Part shown: positions 1 through 7,732 of the stretch, piece by piece
Numbering within the stretch: position 1 is the stretch's first letter
Layout: each line of letters starts with the position of its first letter
Assembly (NCBI GenBank): GCA_938027685.1
Contig: CALJAM010000014.1
Coordinates: 1 to 64,000 of the forward strand
Source of the DNA: an uncultured Bryobacteraceae bacterium
Lineage (GTDB): Bacteria > Acidobacteriota > Terriglobia > Bryobacterales > Bryobacteraceae
Direction: 5' to 3'
Length of the DNA: 64,000 bases
Program-made: the position numbers and the translations under genes
Notes under the pieces: generated by a model
Databases searched by the model: none
Told to the model about the DNA's origin: nothing
What the model saw: the letters and a program-made list of their open reading frames with translations, nothing else

Positions 1-625
1 GGTTACTGTGCCGCGCGGCCAAACTCTCGGCGGTAGTGAAATCCACAGCGCGGCCCGAAAGGCTCGCGGGCGCCGGCGGCCAGCATGACCGTATTTCAGT
101 CTCCTCCCGGGTGGTCGCACCCGCAAGTGCTCCTCACCTCCACGAGATGTTGGAGTACTGACCACGGCAACCGGCAAGCCAGCCGACGTTCGCCGTTCAA
201 AAAACTTGCCAGAGCGTTCCTCGCTGCCCCCAGAGGTCAGTTGCGCGGCCGCGTGCGATCGGGATGCTGGTTAACCCCTCACCCAACGTTGCTCCGCAGG
301 CCCGACGCTGCCCTTAACGAAAGCCTGGATGTTCATGGCACAGCAGTGCCCAGGCCGTCTACAAGGTAGCGAGCCTTTGCCTGTGCACGGGTGTCCCCGC
401 CAAAATTCGCTGTTATGCATCTTCGGCTCGCGCTTACCACTTTCCTTGATGAACCAACAGCCACCGTCCTGAGGCGGTTTCCCCATCCTCCAGCCGGCAT
501 GGCGATCAATCCTGCCCTGGAGCAACCGATCAGCCCGCTGCCGCTCTGTCCTCGCGATCGCGCCTCCCGAATCATTTTCCTGATGGCTTCCCCCGTGGAG
601 CCTGCTTTGTTCTTACTCTGCGCCC
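1..625. other. Non-coding edge region
   Basis: No gene can be supported here. The short open frames overlap each other on both strands, lack recognisable motifs and have the low-complexity Arg/Pro/Ser composition typical of shadow frames in high-GC DNA. The stretch lies downstream of the minus-strand glycoside-hydrolase-like gene that ends at 626, so it may hold that operon's 3' end, but I see no convincing terminator hairpin. Confidence 0.5.
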
Positions 626-2902
626 TCACTCGATCACCACCATCTCGTGATCTCGTACCTCCGGAACCTCGAACCCGACCCGCCCCTGTTTTAGCACGAA
701 GCGCAAATTCCCGCCTGCGACCCTCGCACGTGCGCTTCCCGGCGCTAGCCCCGCCGGCAAACGTACCGTCACCTTCAGCGGCCCCGCGCGTATGTATTCC
801 TCCGCCGGCGCCCGCCACGCGGCCGGGTTCGTCAGATTGACGATGTGTAAAATCAGACGCCTCTCCTGCCGGTAAAGATGGCAGTCCAACAGACCCGGAC
901 CCTGTATCTCTAACGGCACGTTCTCACTCGCGCACCACCGCGCCGCGTTCGCCAGTAAGTCCCCATGGTCCGGCAACCGATAATGGAAATACAACCGGTC
1001 TAACTCCGCCGGCAAAAAAATCACCCGCGAGCCGCCGCGTTCCGAAACAACCAGCCCGGGAATGTCCGTCCTCGCGGTCCTCATCCAAGCGAACTCGGGC
1101 GGATAAGTGGGGAAGGGAGGTACATAAGTCAAAAGAACGCTCGCGCCCGGCTCGACTCGGTGCGGCAGCAGGATGGCCCCGTAAGGTATAAGATCAGTAT
1201 CCTCGAATCCGCGTAACACCGGATGGCGCACGCCCTGCGGCGCTGGTTCGTCGCCCGACCTCGGGCCGTCCACCAGAGCCCTCAGCTCCGGATGGAGCCG
1301 TAGGTACGTGTGCTGCGGCGCCGGCCGTCCCCGCGCTCCGACAGGTCGCGGCTCCCGCCGGCCCGGCAGCCGCGGCGCGGGCGCGTCCAGGCGCACGCCG
1401 AACAGGTCCGCCAGCGCATAATCCGCCCGCGCGTCCCCCCATTCGTCATACAGCGAAGTTACGCCCGTCGCGACCACTCCGCCTCCGGCTCTTACGAATG
1501 CGCGCACCGCCTCGCATTGCCCCTCCGTCAGCGCTCCCACGTTCGGCAGGATCAGTACCGACAGGCGCCCGACGCCTCGCGCGATGTCATCCGCATGAAC
1601 CGGCAGGTAAGCAATGCGCGCGCGCACCAACGCGTGTACCCACCCGTAATAAGGCGCCTCGACCCGTTCGTCCGCTTCGTCCCGACCGAAAAAATCCGTG
1701 TTCCTCTGCGACCACACCAACCCTACCGCCGCTACCGGCTCCCGGTTCACCAGATACTCTTCGTTCTCCTTCACCCACTTCATGACGGGCTCCGGCGTCC
1801 GGTACATCCGCCGGTCCTCGTGCCACGCTCCCACGTAATGCCACCACGGCTGCAGGCCTCCCGCAATGCCGGCGATCATCCACAGCCGCGCCTCCGCCGG
1901 ATGCTTGCTCGCCACCCGGAAATAGCCCGGATGGTTCTGGTACATCGCCATGCTCTCCGGCGCAAGTTTGTCCCAGCCCATCACCTCGTGCACCCGCTTG
2001 CCCACTTCCGCGTTCTGCTGGAAGCCAAGCTCGTCCTCTCGCCTCTGGTGATCCACCATCAGGATCGCCGCACGCCGCCCGATCTCCCGCAGATCCCGCA
2101 GGCTCGCCGCCATCCCCGCCAGCGAGCCGCTCACCATCCCCGACCAGATGCAATCCCGGCCTCCCGCCGACCGCGTCGTGCGATTGTTCAGCTCCCAGAT
2201 TTCGATCCGCCGCGCATAACTCCATAGGATCCACCGCCGGTACGCCGTATCGTCCCAGTCCACCCGGGTTGGCAATTCCATCCCGGTCGCCGCGCGGAAC
2301 TTAAGTGCGCAGCGCTCGCAGTAACAGATACTCTCGCGACCCGGTCCCGCCCAACTGTTGTCCGTGAAACCGTCCGGCTGCGCCCGCTCGATAATTTCTC
2401 TGAGCAGCGAGGGAATCCATTCTTCGTAATACGGGCTGTTGATGCAGGCTAGATAGCGATCGCCTGCCCGGTACGGGTTGCCCTGCCTGTCACGCGCGAA
2501 CCAGTCCGGATGCGCACGGTAAAATTCCTCGTCCGCGCGGCTCGAGTCCATGCGAGCCATTACGTAAATCCCGTCCCGATGCGCCGCCTCCGTCAGCTCC
2601 CCGAACAAATCTCGCCCTCCCAGGAAGCGCGCCCGATAATGCAGCGGATACTTGCTGGGGTAATAAGCCACGATCCCCCCGGCGTTGATGATTACCGCCT
2701 GCACGTGCGTGCGCTTCCACTGCCGACGCCACCACTCCACGTCGTACCGCTCCGGGTCCCTTTCCGTGATGTTGGTCTGGCCCCAGCGGTAGACGCGTTT
2801 GTACCACGGCTCGCCGACCGCTGCGGGCGTCTTGGCCGCAATCGATCCAAGCCCCGCGCCCAGCAGCTCGCGCCGCGTCAAGCCTCCCGCCCCTCCCGCC
2901 AT
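626..2902 (-). CDS. Tat-signal glycoside-hydrolase-like protein (GHL6-like with beta-galactosidase trimerisation-like domain)
   Basis: 758 aa. The N-terminus carries a twin-arginine-like signal (TRRELLG, residues 9-15) followed by an Ala/Gly-rich stretch, so export is likely. Residues ~35-380 look like a hypothetical TIM-barrel glycosidase (GHL6 type): a DIY-style strand with VMARMD, a CYCERC cysteine pair and a TDNSW segment. Residues ~395-520 resemble the glutamine-amidotransferase-like trimerisation domain of GH42 enzymes. The C-terminus has a small beta-domain beginning LILHIVNLTN. Its AGGAGGT ribosome-binding site overlaps the stop codon of the upstream gene 2 nt away, so translation is coupled. 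It probably acts on extracytoplasmic glycosides; the substrate is unknown and catalytic acids were not assigned. Confidence 0.75.
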   Translation of the reverse strand: MAGGAGGLTRRELLGAGLGSIAAKTPAAVGEPWYKRVYRWGQTNITERDPERYDVEWWRRQWKRTHVQAVIINAGGIVAYYPSKYPLHYRARFLGGRDLFGELTEAAHRDGIYVMARMDSSRADEEFYRAHPDWFARDRQGNPYRAGDRYLACINSPYYEEWIPSLLREIIERAQPDGFTDNSWAGPGRESICYCERCALKFRAATGMELPTRVDWDDTAYRRWILWSYARRIEIWELNNRTTRSAGGRDCIWSGMVSGSLAGMAASLRDLREIGRRAAILMVDHQRREDELGFQQNAEVGKRVHEVMGWDKLAPESMAMYQNHPGYFRVASKHPAEARLWMIAGIAGGLQPWWHYVGAWHEDRRMYRTPEPVMKWVKENEEYLVNREPVAAVGLVWSQRNTDFFGRDEADERVEAPYYGWVHALVRARIAYLPVHADDIARGVGRLSVLILPNVGALTEGQCEAVRAFVRAGGGVVATGVTSLYDEWGDARADYALADLFGVRLDAPAPRLPGRREPRPVGARGRPAPQHTYLRLHPELRALVDGPRSGDEPAPQGVRHPVLRGFEDTDLIPYGAILLPHRVEPGASVLLTYVPPFPTYPPEFAWMRTARTDIPGLVVSERGGSRVIFLPAELDRLYFHYRLPDHGDLLANAARWCASENVPLEIQGPGLLDCHLYRQERRLILHIVNLTNPAAWRAPAEEYIRAGPLKVTVRLPAGLAPGSARARVAGGNLRFVLKQGRVGFEVPEVRDHEMVVIE

Positions 2903-2904
2903 GC

Positions 2905-4380
2905 CTACCTCCTGGCTTGTGCCCCCGCAAACTCGCGCACCGCCTCGCCCGCCGCCGCCAGATTCGCCAGCCGCATCTCCGAATACTTCCGCGAAAGCAG
3001 CACACCGTGCGCTCCTGCCCTCAGCGCCGCCAGCACCGCGGCCTTCGTCCCCGGCGGCGTCGACCGCGAGTGCTCCAGCGCCGTCGGGATGTCTATGTCG
3101 ATCCCCGGCCAGATCTGCGTCCTCGTGCCCGCCACGCCCGCCAGAGCCCGGCGCGTCTCCCGTTCGACATAGCCCGCCGAAAACCCTGTGTAAGGAATTT
3201 GCTCGTATCCTCGCTCCGCATAATTCATCACACGGTAGTGGAAACTCAAAGCCTCCTCCTTGCTCATATCTCGAAATATATGCTCTTGCACGCTGTCTAT
3301 ATAACTCGCCATTCGCTCCCCCGCGCAGTTATGATACATCACGATCTTCAGGAAATCCGAATAACTCGCAAGCTCCCGGAGATCCTGCTGGGCACGATAG
3401 AACGGACTGAAGGAATTGTTATGCCAGATGTGCCAGCCCGCCTGCACGCTCGCTCGCGCCGCTTTCACACGCTCATAAATCAGCCGGTAACACTCCCGCA
3501 GGCTGTCATGAAACATCTGCTCCCAGGCCAGGATTTCCGGATACCGCATCAGGATCCGCAGGAACTCGACGAAATGACCGTCCGCGGGTCGCCGCCCCGC
3601 ACGCGCGGATTTCACGTAGCCCTCCAGCACGCGGAAGCCTTCCTTGGCCCGCTGCACCGAAATGCCTCTTTCCCGCGCCTTCTTTTCGCAGTGGGCACAG
3701 AAGCAGCCTACCCGTCCCGGATCGCTGCCGCGGCCGCCGTGGCTCGCCCCCAACGCCGTGCCCAGCGCGCCGTGCCGCTCCGAACCCCACATCACGCCGT
3801 CTATCTCGTAGCTGCGCGTCCAGTCCTCTGCAATGCCCGCCAGAAAAGCGCGGTGGTCCGGATTGTTCACACACGTGCGCGAGCCGCGCCGCCCGTAAAG
3901 ATCCACCTCCTGCACCTTCTCGATTCCCGGCACGTCGTTGCGCCACACGTCCTCGTACCAGCAGAAAACCTTCAGCCCCCGCCGCCTCGCCGCCGGGATT
4001 ACCGCCTCCAGCACGTCGTAGTCCCCGTAGTCGCGCGAGCGAACCTCCTTGAGCACGGTGTCCTTGTAAAATTCCGGACGCATGCGCGTGAAACATCCCC
4101 CGCGAAAATCCAGATCGTACTCCGGCTTGCCGTGATCCGGCAGCGGCTGTCCCGGCACCTGCCGTCCCGCAATGCCCCGGCCGTAAGTGAACGTGGCGAC
4201 GAAAAGCGTGTTCACTGCCGCCTTCTCCTGCAGGATGTCCAGCACCGGCTCCACTCCCTCGTCCAGAAACGACACGGCGCCGATCTGGATGCCAACCATC
4301 CCGCGCCACGCGCCGCTCTTCGCCGCGCTTGCGCCGCCCAGCATCGCCGCCCCCATGAACTCTCTGCGCGATACGCTCAT
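2905..4380 (-). CDS. Tat-signal glycosidase-like TIM-barrel protein
   Basis: 491 aa from the ATG at 4380, which is preceded by a strong GGAGGTG site; a longer upstream open frame is spurious because it runs through the divergent cytochrome gene. The N-terminus SRREFMGAAMLGG is a good twin-arginine signal. The body looks like a TIM-barrel glycoside-hydrolase-like protein (FCWYEDVW, GVMWGSERHG, a CFCAHCEKK cysteine pair, WHIWHNNSF), sharing architecture with the downstream gene but without a recognisable trimerisation domain. The downstream gene starts 2 nt after the stop and uses overlapping bases as its ribosome-binding site, indicating a two-gene operon. The fold call is inference from motif layout; no reaction can be named. 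Confidence 0.7.
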   Translation of the reverse strand: MSVSRREFMGAAMLGGASAAKSGAWRGMVGIQIGAVSFLDEGVEPVLDILQEKAAVNTLFVATFTYGRGIAGRQVPGQPLPDHGKPEYDLDFRGGCFTRMRPEFYKDTVLKEVRSRDYGDYDVLEAVIPAARRRGLKVFCWYEDVWRNDVPGIEKVQEVDLYGRRGSRTCVNNPDHRAFLAGIAEDWTRSYEIDGVMWGSERHGALGTALGASHGGRGSDPGRVGCFCAHCEKKARERGISVQRAKEGFRVLEGYVKSARAGRRPADGHFVEFLRILMRYPEILAWEQMFHDSLRECYRLIYERVKAARASVQAGWHIWHNNSFSPFYRAQQDLRELASYSDFLKIVMYHNCAGERMASYIDSVQEHIFRDMSKEEALSFHYRVMNYAERGYEQIPYTGFSAGYVERETRRALAGVAGTRTQIWPGIDIDIPTALEHSRSTPPGTKAAVLAALRAGAHGVLLSRKYSEMRLANLAAAGEAVREFAGAQARR

Positions 4381-4485
4381 CACTGCACCTCCTCGATCTC
4401 GTGCAAGTTTACTGCTTCGCGAGGTGTCCCGCGCCCGACTTTGCCGAAACCCCACACCGGCCGCCTCGGCGATACGATCAATAGC

Positions 4486-5589
4486 GTGACCCCACGGGCT
4501 GCCCTCTTTCTGCTCGCGGCCTCTGTCTGCGCCGTCGCTCAAACCCTCGCCGGGGACGCCGACCGCGGCCGCCTCCGCTTCCGCGCCCTGGGCTGCATCG
4601 CCTGTCACAGCGTGGACGGCGTCGGCGGCGGCTACGCCCCCGATCTGGCCAAACGCATCGGACGCGAAACCACCCCCGTCGCCATGGCTGCGCAGTTTTG
4701 GAACCGCAGTCCCTTTATGTGGCGCATGATCCGCACCCGCCGTATCGTGCTGCCCGAACCTGATGCTCAGGACTTCGCTGATCTTTACGCTTACTTTTAC
4801 TCGGCTCGCTTCTTCGACCGCCCGCCGGAGGCCGCCCGCGGCCGCGAAGCCTTCTCCCAGAACCGTTGCGCATCCTGCCACGCCCAGGCATCTCCGGTAG
4901 GGGCCCCCGCGCCCGAAGAACTCCCGCCCGTAGCCGACGCCATCGCGCTCCTGGAGCGTATGTGGTGCGCCGCCAGTCGAATGCTGGAAGCCTGCTCCAG
5001 CCGGCGAACCCCTTGGCCCGAGCTGACCTCGCAGCAGGCGGCTGACATCGCAGCTTGGATCCGCGAACTCTCCGCCCGCAAGCCTCTCGCCGGCGAGCTT
5101 CCCGCCCCCTCCGCCCAGCCCGGCGAGCGCCTCTTCCAGCAAAAGGGCTGCGCGTCCTGCCACACCGGCCCCCGCGCCCTCCACGGCCGCTTCAGCGGCC
5201 GCACGCTGCTGGATTTCGCCGTCGCCATGTGGAACCGCGCGCCTGAAATGCGCCGCCGGCCCCCGCTCGATTACGGCGAAATGCGCCAGTTAGTCGCCTG
5301 GCTCTGGCTCCTTCAGATTCCCACCCCTAAAGGCGACCCGGCGCGGGGCGCCGCGTCTTTCACCCAGAAAGGTTGCGCCTCTTGCCACCAGCGATCCCTC
5401 ACCGGCGCACCCCGCCTCACCGCCCGCCGTTGGGACCCGTTCCTTTTCATGCAGCATCTCTGGCGCCAGAGCGCGGACATGCACGCCGGCTTCACCGAAA
5501 ACCGCCGCACCTGGCCTACCCTCACCCCTACCGACGTCTCCGACATCCTCGCCTGGCTCAATCGCCCCCCGACTCCCCGCTCTTATTGA
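4486..5589 (+). CDS. Secreted tetrahaem cytochrome c
   Basis: 367 aa starting at a GTG; an N-terminal hydrophobic signal (AALFLLAASVCAVAQ) follows at once. Four c-type haem motifs CxxCH are visible at residues ~37 (CIACH), 128, 222 and 297 (each CASCH). Each haem module is followed by a repeated pattern of aromatic and Arg residues (AAQFWNRSPFMWR, VAMWNRAPEMR, MQHLWRQSADM), so the protein looks built from repeats of one cytochrome-c-like module, one of them lacking the MWxR segment. Likely a periplasmic electron carrier. It is divergent from the glycosidase-like pair with ~105 nt between the starts. No strong Shine-Dalgarno sequence precedes the GTG, which lowers certainty about the exact start. 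Confidence 0.85.
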   Translation: MTPRAALFLLAASVCAVAQTLAGDADRGRLRFRALGCIACHSVDGVGGGYAPDLAKRIGRETTPVAMAAQFWNRSPFMWRMIRTRRIVLPEPDAQDFADLYAYFYSARFFDRPPEAARGREAFSQNRCASCHAQASPVGAPAPEELPPVADAIALLERMWCAASRMLEACSSRRTPWPELTSQQAADIAAWIRELSARKPLAGELPAPSAQPGERLFQQKGCASCHTGPRALHGRFSGRTLLDFAVAMWNRAPEMRRRPPLDYGEMRQLVAWLWLLQIPTPKGDPARGAASFTQKGCASCHQRSLTGAPRLTARRWDPFLFMQHLWRQSADMHAGFTENRRTWPTLTPTDVSDILAWLNRPPTPRSY

Positions 5590-5944
5590 GGCTTCACGCA
5601 ACCTGACCCCCGCCGCTCGGCCTCGCAGTACCGGGACCTGAACCGAACCAACGACGTACCCGGACGAAGCCCCACGACTCGCCCTTCGCTCCCTCCCGGA
5701 TCTCCCTCCCGCAATCCTGCTCGCCGCACGTTGCGAGCTAGAGGCGGACACCCTCGCCCTGTCCGACCCATCCGTGTCCCTACGCAGCGACGCTGCCACC
5801 GCGCCGTGCGCTGCAAAGCGACCCGCTCCGGCGCACTCTGCCGCCCGCACGCAGCTTGACCTTACCCGCGTCGGCCACGTCACCCCGGACGAGCACCCTC
5901 GTCGTGCCACGCCCACCCTAGCGCTGGAGCCTTAGCAGCCCGAC
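5590..5944. other. Spacer without a recognisable gene
   Basis: About 355 nt between the cytochrome stop and the ars-type promoter. Open frames here show no motifs or ribosome-binding sites. No clear terminator hairpin with a T-tract was found. Confidence 0.5.
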
Positions 5945-5980
5945 TTGACACGCTCTCCCATATATGCGAATATGCATATA
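5945..5980 (+). promoter_or_regulatory. ArsR-type promoter with palindromic operator
   Basis: A perfect -35 hexamer TTGACA (5945-5950) is followed after 17 nt by GAATAT (5968-5973) in the -10 position. The -10 is the exact spacer of a perfect 7-bp inverted repeat, TATATGC (5961-5967) and GCATATA (5974-5980). An AT-rich palindrome covering the -10 is the usual layout of ArsR/SmtB repressor operators, and the next gene is an arsR homologue, so autoregulation is the natural reading. Confidence 0.75.
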
Positions 5981-5993
5981 GGTGGGTAGAAGG

Positions 5994-6401
5994 ATGCCCC
6001 TCGAGAGGCTTTTCAAAGCGCTGGCCGATCCGACCCGCCTGCGCATCATCAACCTCCTCCTCGAAGAGCCCTTCTGCGTCTGCGAGCTGGAGGCCATCCT
6101 CCAGTTGCCCCAGTCGTTGCTCTCGCGGCATCTCGCTTACCTTCGCGCGGCGGGGCTGGTGACGGACAAGCGCCGGGGCCCGCGCGTTCAATATTCGCTC
6201 TCCACGGCCCAGCCCGCTTTTGAGCTCTTGAAATCTTGCCTGCGGCAGGCTTTGCGACTGGAGAGGGTTTGTGACGAGGATTTGAATCGCCGCCGGCAGC
6301 TGCGCCTGCCGTGCTGCCCTCCGGCAAGCACCGGCTCCGGGGCGGTCTCCGGAATTCCCATGGAGGTAAAAGGTCATGAAAATCAAAGTGCTGATGTGTA
6401 A
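5994..6401 (+). CDS. arsR: ArsR-family transcriptional repressor with CVCEL metal site
   Basis: 135 aa from the ATG at 5994, preceded by GGTGGG; a GTG at 5982 is an alternative that would be almost leaderless. Winged-helix DNA-binding fold: KALADPTRLRIINLL near the N-terminus, recognition-helix region LPQSLLSRHLAYLRAAGLV, wing RRGPRVQYSL. The Cys-Val-Cys motif at residues 28-30 matches the arsenite/antimonite site of type I ArsR proteins; Cys107-Cys108 in the C-terminal tail could add ligands. It probably represses its own operon through the palindrome just upstream. The 3' end overlaps the next gene by 26 nt. Confidence 0.9.
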   Translation: MPLERLFKALADPTRLRIINLLLEEPFCVCELEAILQLPQSLLSRHLAYLRAAGLVTDKRRGPRVQYSLSTAQPAFELLKSCLRQALRLERVCDEDLNRRRQLRLPCCPPASTGSGAVSGIPMEVKGHENQSADV

Positions 6402-6819
6402 CTGCAAAGGTCTCTGCGACTCCTTCAAAGCGACCGACTTCAACACCCTTCCTTTCCAGGTGGAAAGCGAGCTGGACGTAAATTATGTCGCCCTACACCC
6501 GCAAACCTGCGGACAGGGCGGCAACGAGTTCCTGGCCGACGTCATGCGCAACGCCGATGGCGACACCTACATCATCAGCGCCGCCTGTGCGCCGGCCGCC
6601 CAGGACAAGCTCTTTCGCCGCATCATGCGGCAGACCGGCTTCCCGCCCGAGCGCTTCATCGCCGTCGACATCCGCATGACCAACAACGAGGGAGTGCTGG
6701 AGCGCATTCGCGAGGCTGTCGAAAAGTTGCTCCAGAGGGAAAATGCGCGTCGGCAGCTCCCTGAAGAGGAACTGGCGGGGGCTGGGTGCTGCTCGCTGCT
6801 CCCCGCGGACCAGCAGTGA
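6376..6819 (+). CDS. Free-standing HdrA N-terminal-domain-like cysteine-rich protein
   Basis: 147 aa. The sequence follows the N-terminal domain of HdrA-type heterodisulfide reductase/electron-bifurcation subunits: a strand leading into MCNCKGLC (C8, C10, C14), then HPQTCGQGG (C45) and ISAACAPAAQDKLFRR (C71). In HdrA this domain carries conserved cysteines but is followed by a flavin domain and ferredoxin motifs; here the protein stops after ~120 residues of domain plus a tail with GAGCC (C138, C139). It overlaps arsR by 26 nt and is followed after 13 nt by a ferredoxin gene, so all three are likely one transcript. A redox or metal-thiolate role partnered with the ferredoxin is inference; the reaction is unknown. 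Confidence 0.7.
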   Translation: MKIKVLMCNCKGLCDSFKATDFNTLPFQVESELDVNYVALHPQTCGQGGNEFLADVMRNADGDTYIISAACAPAAQDKLFRRIMRQTGFPPERFIAVDIRMTNNEGVLERIREAVEKLLQRENARRQLPEEELAGAGCCSLLPADQQ

Positions 6820-6832
6820 GTCGGGGGGAAGG

Positions 6833-7156
6833 ATGGAAGCGAAATTCAAAGTGCCGCGGGAAAGGATTCCCTGGTTTCCCACCATCAATTACGACGCCTG
6901 CATCCACGATCGCGAGTGCCTGGAGTTCTGCAAGAACGGCGTGTTCGATTGGGACGAGGCTCTGGGCGTGCCGATCGTCAGTCACCCGTACAACTGCGTT
7001 GTAGGTTGCGACGCCTGTGCCAAGATCTGCCCTGCGGAGGCGATCAGTTTTCCGCCAATGGATGAGTTCAGGGTCACGCTACGGAAGCTGATCGCGGATC
7101 TCAACCGTGAGGCCGAGCAGGCGCGTCGGCAGGAAGCTGTTACCGAGAGCCGTTAG
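6833..7156 (+). CDS. 2[4Fe-4S]-type ferredoxin with an Asp in cluster I
   Basis: 107 aa from the ATG at 6833, preceded by GGGGGGAAGG. Cysteines lie at residues 23, 29, 33 and 55, 59, 62, 66. The first site reads C-x2-D-x2-C-x3-C, with Asp26 where the second cysteine of a standard C-x2-C-x2-C-x3-C motif should be; the second site reads C-x3-C-x2-C-x3-CP, one residue longer than usual. The family is a bacterial dicluster ferredoxin; Asp ligation of one cluster is known from Pyrococcus furiosus ferredoxin. Third gene of the ArsR operon, and the probable electron donor or acceptor for the HdrA-like protein. The N-terminal and C-terminal extensions contain no further motifs. Confidence 0.85.
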   Translation: MEAKFKVPRERIPWFPTINYDACIHDRECLEFCKNGVFDWDEALGVPIVSHPYNCVVGCDACAKICPAEAISFPPMDEFRVTLRKLIADLNREAEQARRQEAVTESR

Positions 7157-7720
7157 TTTCGTCGAATCGGCGTGGCCGATACGGGTTCGATAACCGCCTG
7201 CTGCCGATTCGCGGAGCTCGGCTTCCACCACGAGGAAAACCCTCATGACCATACGGCGCGGGAGACCAGGCGGTCGCGACGCTCAACCAGGTTCGGCTTT
7301 CTGCCGCCCGGGAGTACGCGGCACGAGGGAAAGGAGCGCTTGTTCCGCCAGGCCGCGGAGTCCACAGGGTCTCCCGCGCGGCAGCGGACCGGCCCCTTGC
7401 GCGTGCGTGGGCGAAAGGCTGGTCGTAGGGTCTCCCGCGCGGGCGCAGACCGGCCGAAAGCGGCTGCGGCGTGGCGTCGATCCCGTACGAGCGGAAGCGC
7501 GCGTCCCTCACGCCAGGGATGCAGAGTTCCCTTGGCAATCGCGCCGGGAAACTCCGGCCGGCCGCCTTCAGCGGTTTCAGCCGTGCGCGGGTGACGGCTG
7601 CTGGCCTAATCGGCAACCAGAGACATGCGACCCAGGAGTGCCGGCCCCTGCCGGCCATAACAGCGACCCGATCGTTCGGCGTTCAGGTCGTGCAAGGCTA
7701 GAGACGGTGCTCCTTCGTCC
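7157..7720. other. Spacer between ars-type operon and RND operon
   Basis: About 560 nt with no supportable gene. It contains a pair of imperfect 29-bp direct repeats (listed separately) and otherwise GC-rich sequence whose frames have shadow-like composition. The RND operon's ribosome-binding site AGGAG lies just past its end (7721-7725). Confidence 0.5.
7366..7455. repeat. Pair of imperfect 29-bp direct repeats
   Basis: Copies at 7366-7394 and 7427-7455 share AGGGTCTCCCGCGCGG and end in ACCGGCC, differing only in a few central bases; the offset is 61 nt. This could be remnant tandem duplication in non-coding DNA. Confidence 0.6.
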
Positions 7721-7732
7721 AGGAGCCGGGCC

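Noticed and set aside
2917-4485. Upstream extension of the cytochrome frame to 890 aa
   Set aside because: It runs antisense through the glycosidase-like gene, is Arg/His-rich, and the signal peptide sits right after GTG 4486.
7160-7230. tRNA-like T-arm (GGTTCGATAACC)
   Set aside because: No acceptor stem, D-arm or anticodon stem could be folded around it.
7366-7455. Possible CRISPR array
   Set aside because: Only two imperfect 29-bp copies, one spacer and no cas genes.
7140-7658. 172-aa minus-strand frame in the spacer before the RND operon
   Set aside because: No ribosome-binding site or motif; Arg/Ser/Pro-rich composition typical of antisense shadows.
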